In this document: positions 7,701 through 11,881 of the stretch, in pieces
Layout: each line of letters opens with the position of its first letter
Position numbering within the stretch: position 1 is the stretch's first letter
Assembly: GCA_029250385.1 (NCBI GenBank)
Contig: JAQXFJ010000088.1
Location: forward strand, 1-11,881
DNA: 11,881 nt
From: Candidatus Poseidoniaceae archaeon
GTDB taxonomy: Archaea > Thermoplasmatota > Poseidoniia > Poseidoniales > Poseidoniaceae
Direction: 5' to 3'
Made by a program: the position numbers and the translations under genes
The notes under the pieces: generated by a model
What the model was told of the DNA's origin: nothing
What the model saw: only the letters and a program-made list of their open reading frames with translations
Databases searched by the model: none

Positions 7701-8322
7701 GGCTACCACTGTATGCTTCTGGGGATGTCTTTTCAGTTATTGCTGCGTATATGTATACGGTTTTAGATCCTGAACCTGTGTACATTGCAGTGATTTCAAT
7801 ATCCATATTATTGCCGTTAGGTGATTGAGAGATTGTCAAGGAATAGTCATTTGCATTGAACATATTACCACCGGACTGATATGCACCAGTTACATCTCTA
7901 CTGTTGGTATGATATGTTGAGTCGGAGGTTGGTGCGTCACCGTATACAACAGTCGGATAGGCTGAAGCACTAAGATGGGCTCTTCTGTTGATTGGTGCAT
8001 CGGCACCCCATCCTGTGGTAGGAGACTCCCAAAAGGAAACATAGGTGAAGTCTTCAGATTGGCTACCACCTCCGCCATTTGTCCCGTAGACAGAGTGAAG
8101 GTTAGCGGACATGGAGTGGCATGGACCACACCAATGGGCCCCAACATACTCCGCAAAAACAGGGTGACCAGGTGACTGAGCTTCACTAACAACTGGTTCG
8201 CTATCTAAATATGATGGCGCAGTACTGCTTTTTTCTACAACAACTGAAAGGGCGATACTTCCAAGAAACAACGCGACAATGAAAACTGAAATTGACTTAG
8301 CATAAAACTTCATATTACTCAC
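4795..8322 (-). CDS. Giant exported membrane protein: thioredoxin/Omp28-like domain, Ig-like array, C-terminal TM and Pro/Gln-rich tail
   Basis: A 1175-residue protein of no recognised named family. Residues 8-29 form a signal peptide or anchor. Residues 53-130 are a thioredoxin-like fold with WCGPC at 64-68 and a cis-proline candidate in AYPT (P123); the stretch to about 285 recalls Omp28-type proteins. Beta modules follow: CARDB-like (291-400), Ig-like (410-525), then cadherin/Big-like modules (530-630, 630-735, 735-825 beginning INDAPVI) and a last one to about 958. A coiled coil (about 968-1015), a membrane helix (1043-1065) and a cytoplasmic tail rich in Pro, Gln and Tyr complete it. The ectodomain has eight further cysteines in four local pairs: 540/593, 714/720, 879/885, 1016/1023. 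Topology is probably mostly outside the cell. Role inferred: cell-surface thiol-disulfide exchange or adhesion. The longest start is GTG at 8322; the ATG at 8313 (MKFYAKS) is at least as likely. Confidence 0.85.
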   Translation of the reverse strand: MSNMKFYAKSISVFIVALFLGSIALSVVVEKSSTAPSYLDSEPVVSEAQSPGHPVFAEYVGAHWCGPCHSMSANLHSVYGTNGGGGSQSEDFTYVSFWESPTTGWGADAPINRRAHLSASAYPTVVYGDAPTSDSTYHTNSRDVTGAYQSGGNMFNANDYSLTISQSPNGNNMDIEITAMYTGSGSKTVYIYAAITEKTSPEAYSGSPNPNPHHVWQDWLLNSAGTGFESVTLTSGTPVSKSWSKPISTVRGDGAGQSATDNFLTVAALLDGSHTANRNVLSAADSEMGPKLEIAVTDVNLVNPASSTGYMVGDQLTVSATAKNIGGLDYTDGGTLEIIYMDGNSPVVVSTKSLTNLAILGTMTHTANIDTANMPSNAWKTGFGARLTGLTGDRSSNNNILVEELNHDRPPTAKQATVSGENVIERGSIFTVIAKGTADDYVDTIQSMNFELEVSPAGQNLWDGSIDSGGERIVNEGTSNEGREYTMTPTLTMPAGDYDLRSKTIDSRGQESQWRVTPDAFSLANGIPQIVAEPIPTVTCDVATDVDMTNHISDPETPLFDLDISSDSPYFVSWNPLSSTITVDFSFDDVQGCPLGQKSVLVTVDDGGSYSSNNMPYGTLKFNVIENGQPRWLGLPTQSIDEQGPDSDGTLRLLQYVTDTTADGQVSSASLLVFEVVSQTNPGLIETRIENGVLGFETIGTDAEGQSTLTIRACDADNECSDQTLLININPINDAPVIDMTQFEDMRLKTNTESSIDLKSLVSDVDNSIDDVTVLVSSPGEPGGAQYIRQTGFMKLKFDDVGEQEVVIKVVDTYDSTEYSFTIEVYDSLEFTIAKNPLEDGFMVVEAGNMYIGQIPTANMYLSEDAPVFTSMTVKWQTCTYEGVCDGMWIYDLDMTQSAQGWQIDVDIPNVVNPDSPARPYGYDYGDYFYIMIDGVDDMNNNYKTIRSAEPLYKWVVTQDVPPPSQMSDDMINSHIDKLNEKIDQIKNDIETTTDDDTTSLKVELVNAEAELELACLDPRVNCVEDQASGTSADKTNSNDNTMLILGIVAAIIIVALLGGMFLLRGNQEYDDSQGFKWADTTLPARDAVANSMYGGTQAIFQTQLTTPQYSQPQQAYPQQPQPIQYAPQPIAARPAGPPIQAHRGPPFPPGGLPSGWSMDQWEYYGQQYLDRTKN

Positions 8323-8423
8323 TACTTTGACTCAGTATAAGAAACCCTCTATTTTTAGTGCGATTTCCCACACTTGGCATCGGTTTAGTAGCAATTAAAT
8401 GAGGATGTTACTCAGCATTAATT
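8323..8423. promoter_or_regulatory. Divergent promoter region between surface thioredoxin-like gene and trmI
   Basis: About 100 bases separate the two divergent starts. On the minus strand CTAAAAATAG (8349-8358) is a reasonable archaeal TATA box, 27-36 bases before the GTG at 8322 and 36-45 before the ATG at 8313, giving a very short leader. On the plus strand AATTAAAT (8393-8400) is centred about 28 bases before the trmI GTG at 8424, fitting a leaderless transcript; no clear Shine-Dalgarno is placed for trmI. The assignments rest on spacing and base composition only. Confidence 0.4.
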
Positions 8424-9209
8424 GTGAGCACTGAAAAATGGTTGGCTTTGGAAGAAGAAGGTGGCAAGGTATTCTTGGTTCAAATAGTCGAAGAAACTAT
8501 CAAAATAAAAGGCCTTGGTGTATTTAATCCCACAGAATTATTGGCAGAAAAGCAAGTCGGAGAGACTGTCGTAATTGGCCAAAAAATCCTGACCGTTTTA
8601 ACCCCGAGACTACCCGAATTATATCGTGGAATGAAACGAAGAGCCCAAACGATTAGCGCTAAAGACGCAGGGATTTTTATCACCAAATTAGGCATTGGCC
8701 CAGGTGATGTAATACTTGAAGCCGGACTTGGCAGTGGCGGTTTATCGCTCCACTTAGCGAGAGTTCTTGGCAATTCAGGCACGCTGATTACCGTTGAAGC
8801 ACGAGATGAACACGCAGAAGTTGGCTTGGAAAACCTAAGTCGGGCCAAAAACTGCCTAGAAGAATTCCCGATGCACCACCACATTTCAGGTGACATTGTC
8901 AATATTGCAGAACAAGTTTCACAGATATCTCAGGGAGTTGATGGAATCATCCTAGATTTACCAAATCATGAGGCGGCAATTAACGCAGTGGTAGAATTAC
9001 TAAACCCCGGCGGAAGAATTGCTTGCTACTGCCCGGTGACTAGCCAAGTTGAACGAGCCTGGCAAACTTGTGAAGACAATGGCCTTGTTGTCGAATGGGC
9101 AGGCGAATTAATGGAACGCAAATGGGGAAGAGCATCTAAGGGTGGCATTCGACCTGTCAACGGCCCATTTGGACATACTGCGTTCTTACTGATTGCCCAC
9201 AAACGCTGA
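8424..9209 (+). CDS. trmI: tRNA (adenine-N1)-methyltransferase TrmI, archaeal type
   Basis: SAM-dependent enzyme that methylates N1 of adenine 58 (and 57 in many archaea) in the T-loop of tRNAs, usually as a homotetramer, stabilising tRNA folding. The 261-residue length is normal. An N-terminal beta domain (1-60) is followed by the family segment KRRAQTISAKDAG (71-83), which precedes the Rossmann domain. SAM motif I is EAGLGSGGLS (99-108), the acidic ribose-binding end of strand 2 is VEAR (124-127), and the catalytic-region DLP is at 178-180. The C-terminal RPVNGPFGHTAFL (243-255) is typical of TrmI/Gcd14 proteins. The start is GTG at 8424; an in-frame TGA at 8400-8402 leaves no earlier ATG, GTG or TTG. 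It is divergent from the thioredoxin-like surface gene. Its TGA (9207-9209) abuts the neighbour's stop, forming TGATCA with no gap. Confidence 0.93.
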   Translation: MSTEKWLALEEEGGKVFLVQIVEETIKIKGLGVFNPTELLAEKQVGETVVIGQKILTVLTPRLPELYRGMKRRAQTISAKDAGIFITKLGIGPGDVILEAGLGSGGLSLHLARVLGNSGTLITVEARDEHAEVGLENLSRAKNCLEEFPMHHHISGDIVNIAEQVSQISQGVDGIILDLPNHEAAINAVVELLNPGGRIACYCPVTSQVERAWQTCEDNGLVVEWAGELMERKWGRASKGGIRPVNGPFGHTAFLLIAHKR

Positions 9210-11881
9210 TCAGAATTTTTGATTTTCTACTACTCTAATTTTCTTATCACACTGAGGGCAAGTGAACTTAAACGGTGGCTCACTACCTCTTGGCACTCCT
9301 AATTTGGCCTTACAGAACGGACAATTGACTTTGTTATCAGGAGTCATTCGGCATTCGTTTGAGTTTAATTTACGAGCTTCAACTTCTTTTTCTTTGGGTT
9401 TCTTGTCTGGCTTACTCGAATCCGCAGAAAGGTACTCTGATGAATCTTCAACAGTAGCACTAACCGAAACTGACTTGCGTCGCTTCCTTAGTGTGTTCAT
9501 TAGGAGCAATAGGAGCAGTGAAAAGACCCATCCTCCAGCCATGATTGAAATAGTCTGTTGCTCATCAAATTCAACACCAAATGGCAATTCTACACCGTTA
9601 GGAGGCAACTCTGGACCGTCTACCATAACTGGTAAACCTGTAGATTCCTCTGTGTAGGTCACACCATCTATCGATATGCTTGCTGAAACTCTGAGAGTTG
9701 CAGATTCTGATTCAGTTACTCGAGAATTAAGCAACAACTCAAACACGGTAGTCTGACCATTGGCCAATGAGAAGTCATTTGAAGTCGTATCGGAATTCAT
9801 TGGTCGAATCGTAACATCAAATAGTGATTCATCTGAACCTAGGATGAATAGACTCCCCGATAACGGCGCATTTGCTAAATTTTTCACCGTTATGGTAGTG
9901 GATGAACCACCGGAGGATGCCATCGAGAGCATACTTTCACCGAAACTAATTTCGATGATTCCATCGCCACCCCAATTAGGCTCTACGGTAAATATCTCAA
10001 CTTCTTCAAGAACATAATTACTTCGTGCATTACTAGTAACTCTAAAGTTAAATGATGACAAACCAGCAGATGCGGTTTCTTCTATTAGACAACTCCATTC
10101 AAACGCCTGCGATGAGGAACCCGCAGAGAGGGTGAAAATTTCCGACAACCCACAATCTTGCCCGATTGTAGTAAGCAAAAATTGGTCTTCCCCCGTCCCT
10201 GTATTAGTTACGACTACATCACCGCTGATGCTTTGGCCTGGCAAGGCACTATTGTCATCGGCAAGAATCGTCAGTTGAGCGCTTGCTTGTATAGGAATTA
10301 TTTTGAAACTTATCGATGAAGAAATTGTGTCATCATTAGAAGAAGTAACAACGATATCAACATCGCAGCCGTTAGCTGGAGCCCCAGCTAATCGTTCTCT
10401 TATCTGAATAGTCACCGCTTGAGTTGAAGAAGAATCTAGATTAATTGAGGAAGTAGATAAGACCGTATCAAACCATGTTGAAGCATTACTGGAATCATCA
10501 AATCCTAGACTGACAAAGAAGGTATCTGAAGCAGAGCCTAGATTTGTTACTTCAAAGGTATAAGATACCTCTGAAATAGGACCAGCAGCGATATTATTGC
10601 TGATGGAATTGACAGTTAATCCGACGCTTTGTGCAACCTGTAGTTCTAAGTTCAAAGATTTGGTAATTTGACTTGAGGAATACGTAATGTTGATTGGATA
10701 AGAGCCCGATTGAGCAGTTGATGTCATGCTGACACTCATGGTAACAGTTGCAATACTGCCAGCATCCAAGTCAACTTCAACTGCAGAAAATGTGACTTCT
10801 GCACCTGTTGGCAGCCCGGATACTGATGCTGTTAGATTTAGATCCATTGTACCACTATTGGACAATTCAAGGTTCACGTCAACTGAAGAACCTGGCTTAG
10901 TAGTTATTCTGCCGTCTAGAGGACCACTTACAGTAAGACCTGCCACGGTTTGTATATCGAATGTTACTATCTTGTTACTTGTGATATTTTGGTAGGTCAC
11001 GCTAAAGTTTTGACTAACTAAGCCAGTATACCCCTGAGCAATATCTGAGTTTAGACTCCAAAGACCAACTTGACCGGATTGGACGCTAATATTAGTGGGA
11101 GATAGTAGATTAGTTGTCAAAGGAGATTCTGCGGCAAAGTCCAACAGGAATTCTATTGTTTCGCTACCGTTATTGTACAAACGCAACTCATATGACTCTG
11201 GAGTGTGAGGTGTGAGTGTTAGTGCTTGCGAATAAGTATGTGTTAACTCGAAAGCAACTAATTCATCAACATTTATGATGAATTCAAATGGTTCTGCATC
11301 ATAGGAATAGTCACCGTGTAATCCTTCACCCGTGAGCAACAATTCACAATCATGAGATTTATCCGCAATTAAATCAACCTCAGCAATAAAACCAATGTCG
11401 ATTACGTCACCAGGCATGAATGAGGTTGAAGTCGCATCGATTAAATTCACAGTACAGGGACCTGACAACGAAGTTAAGTTCCAATTCAAATCTAATTCAG
11501 CATTACCTGTGTTAGTCACTTGAAGCGAAGTTGTTACCGATTGACCAGGAATGAAATCACTGGCCTGATTTAGGAAAGCAAAACTCAGATTATTTTCTGG
11601 TAATACTTCAACCACGAAGGTATAGCTGTTTGAATTATTACCATTGGTTGATGCTGAGAATAAATTGAAACCATAATAACCGGGCTGAGCATTACTTGGA
11701 ACAGACACTTGCAAGGTAGTTTGGACGTCAGTATATGCTGGAACATTGCTCATCTGTGAGTCATCAAACACCAAGTTCCATCCTGGCGGCACAACTCTAT
11801 TTTGGCTCATGGAAGTAGTTTGAGAACTATTTTGCCAAGGATAGTCAATGTTACTGGTTTGATTAAACACCGTGTCGTCAG
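9210..11881 (-). CDS. Giant surface protein with NEW3/CARDB-like repeats, one TM helix and cytoplasmic zinc ribbon; N-terminus cut by window edge
   Basis: The open frame runs to the last base, reading Asp-Asp-Thr before the in-frame GTG at 11870. No signal peptide follows that GTG, so it is an internal Val codon and the true N-terminus lies outside the window. Numbering from it (886 residues), the ectodomain is a string of beta-sandwich repeats of roughly 100-110 residues (about 28-90, 92-200, 205-308, 310-412, 415-528, 530-630, 638-750). They resemble NEW3/CARDB modules: PPGW and PSNAQPGYYGF in the first, KPGSSV...SNSGT in the fourth. Ser, Thr and Asn are abundant, with many N-X-S/T sequons. 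One membrane helix (774-794) is followed by RKRRK, placing the C-terminus inside. The charged linker ends in a zinc ribbon: CPFC (850-853) and CPQC (871-874), with an extra C840. Ectodomain pairs C139/C175 and C573/C594 could form disulfides; C502 is unpaired here. Function unknown; adhesion or surface sensing is inference. Confidence 0.82.
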   Translation of the reverse strand, partial: DDTVFNQTSNIDYPWQNSSQTTSMSQNRVVPPGWNLVFDDSQMSNVPAYTDVQTTLQVSVPSNAQPGYYGFNLFSASTNGNNSNSYTFVVEVLPENNLSFAFLNQASDFIPGQSVTTSLQVTNTGNAELDLNWNLTSLSGPCTVNLIDATSTSFMPGDVIDIGFIAEVDLIADKSHDCELLLTGEGLHGDYSYDAEPFEFIINVDELVAFELTHTYSQALTLTPHTPESYELRLYNNGSETIEFLLDFAAESPLTTNLLSPTNISVQSGQVGLWSLNSDIAQGYTGLVSQNFSVTYQNITSNKIVTFDIQTVAGLTVSGPLDGRITTKPGSSVDVNLELSNSGTMDLNLTASVSGLPTGAEVTFSAVEVDLDAGSIATVTMSVSMTSTAQSGSYPINITYSSSQITKSLNLELQVAQSVGLTVNSISNNIAAGPISEVSYTFEVTNLGSASDTFFVSLGFDDSSNASTWFDTVLSTSSINLDSSSTQAVTIQIRERLAGAPANGCDVDIVVTSSNDDTISSSISFKIIPIQASAQLTILADDNSALPGQSISGDVVVTNTGTGEDQFLLTTIGQDCGLSEIFTLSAGSSSQAFEWSCLIEETASAGLSSFNFRVTSNARSNYVLEEVEIFTVEPNWGGDGIIEISFGESMLSMASSGGSSTTITVKNLANAPLSGSLFILGSDESLFDVTIRPMNSDTTSNDFSLANGQTTVFELLLNSRVTESESATLRVSASISIDGVTYTEESTGLPVMVDGPELPPNGVELPFGVEFDEQQTISIMAGGWVFSLLLLLLMNTLRKRRKSVSVSATVEDSSEYLSADSSKPDKKPKEKEVEARKLNSNECRMTPDNKVNCPFCKAKLGVPRGSEPPFKFTCPQCDKKIRVVENQKF
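9216..9246 (+). terminator. Possible T-tract terminator of trmI
   Basis: Starting seven bases after the trmI stop, the plus strand carries T runs at 9216-9220, 9223-9226 and 9239-9242, the kind of oligo-T stretch where archaeal RNA polymerase terminates without needing a hairpin. It lies wholly inside the 3' end of the convergent gene, where the complementary A-rich codons encode the Lys/Asn/Gln-rich C-terminus, so codon content could equally explain it. Confidence 0.3.

Noticed and set aside
4795..8322. Possible prepilin-like (class III) signal peptide on the surface thioredoxin-like protein, linking it to the prepilin peptidase
   Set aside because: The residues before the hydrophobic stretch are FYAKSISVF; there is no Lys/Arg-Gly or similar cleavage context with an acidic residue at the expected place, so an ordinary signal peptide or anchor is more likely.
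9262..9657. 131-residue plus-strand reading frame just after trmI
   Set aside because: Antisense to the zinc ribbon and membrane helix of the surface protein; no ribosome site or motif was found.

Overview
The window looks like a piece of a planktonic euryarchaeal chromosome, most likely Marine Group II/III (Candidatus Poseidoniales or relatives). The support is a membrane-anchored archaeal LonB protease, an archaeal FlaK/PibD-type prepilin peptidase, an archaea-specific UPF0147 protein, an archaeal TrmI tRNA methyltransferase, and two very large surface proteins built from Ig-like repeats. The DNA is AT-leaning and tightly packed. The taxonomic call is inference from family content; no rRNA is present.

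Layout. 1-963 (-): prepilin peptidase, its C-terminus cut by the window start. 964-1034: short divergent promoter region. 1035-1304 (+): UPF0147 protein. 1299-2648 (-): 12-helix MFS transporter ending tail-to-tail against UPF0147. 2710-4734 (-): LonB. 4795-8322 (-): a 1175-residue exported protein with an N-terminal thioredoxin/Omp28-like domain (WCGPC), a chain of Ig-like modules, a C-terminal membrane helix and a Pro/Gln-rich cytoplasmic tail. 8323-8423: second divergent promoter region. 8424-9209 (+): TrmI. 9210-11881 (-): a second giant surface protein, its N-terminus cut by the window end, with roughly 100-residue beta repeats, one membrane helix and a cytoplasmic zinc ribbon.

How it fits together. 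The redox surface protein, lonB and the MFS gene lie in that order on one strand with gaps of 60 and 61 bases, so they could be co-transcribed. LonB is a membrane-bound ATP-dependent protease, so an envelope-maintenance theme is possible but unproven. The two plus-strand genes are small housekeeping genes (one for tRNA modification, one a conserved protein of unknown role). Each ends with its stop codon directly abutting the stop codon of a minus-strand neighbour.

No CRISPR array, tRNA, rRNA, insertion sequence or integrase was seen. No clearly new defence or mobile system is visible. The least ordinary items are the two giant membrane proteins, which couple extracellular beta-domain arrays to distinctive cytoplasmic ends: a Gly-Trp/Gln-Trp/Tyr-Gly tail motif in one and a zinc ribbon in the other.
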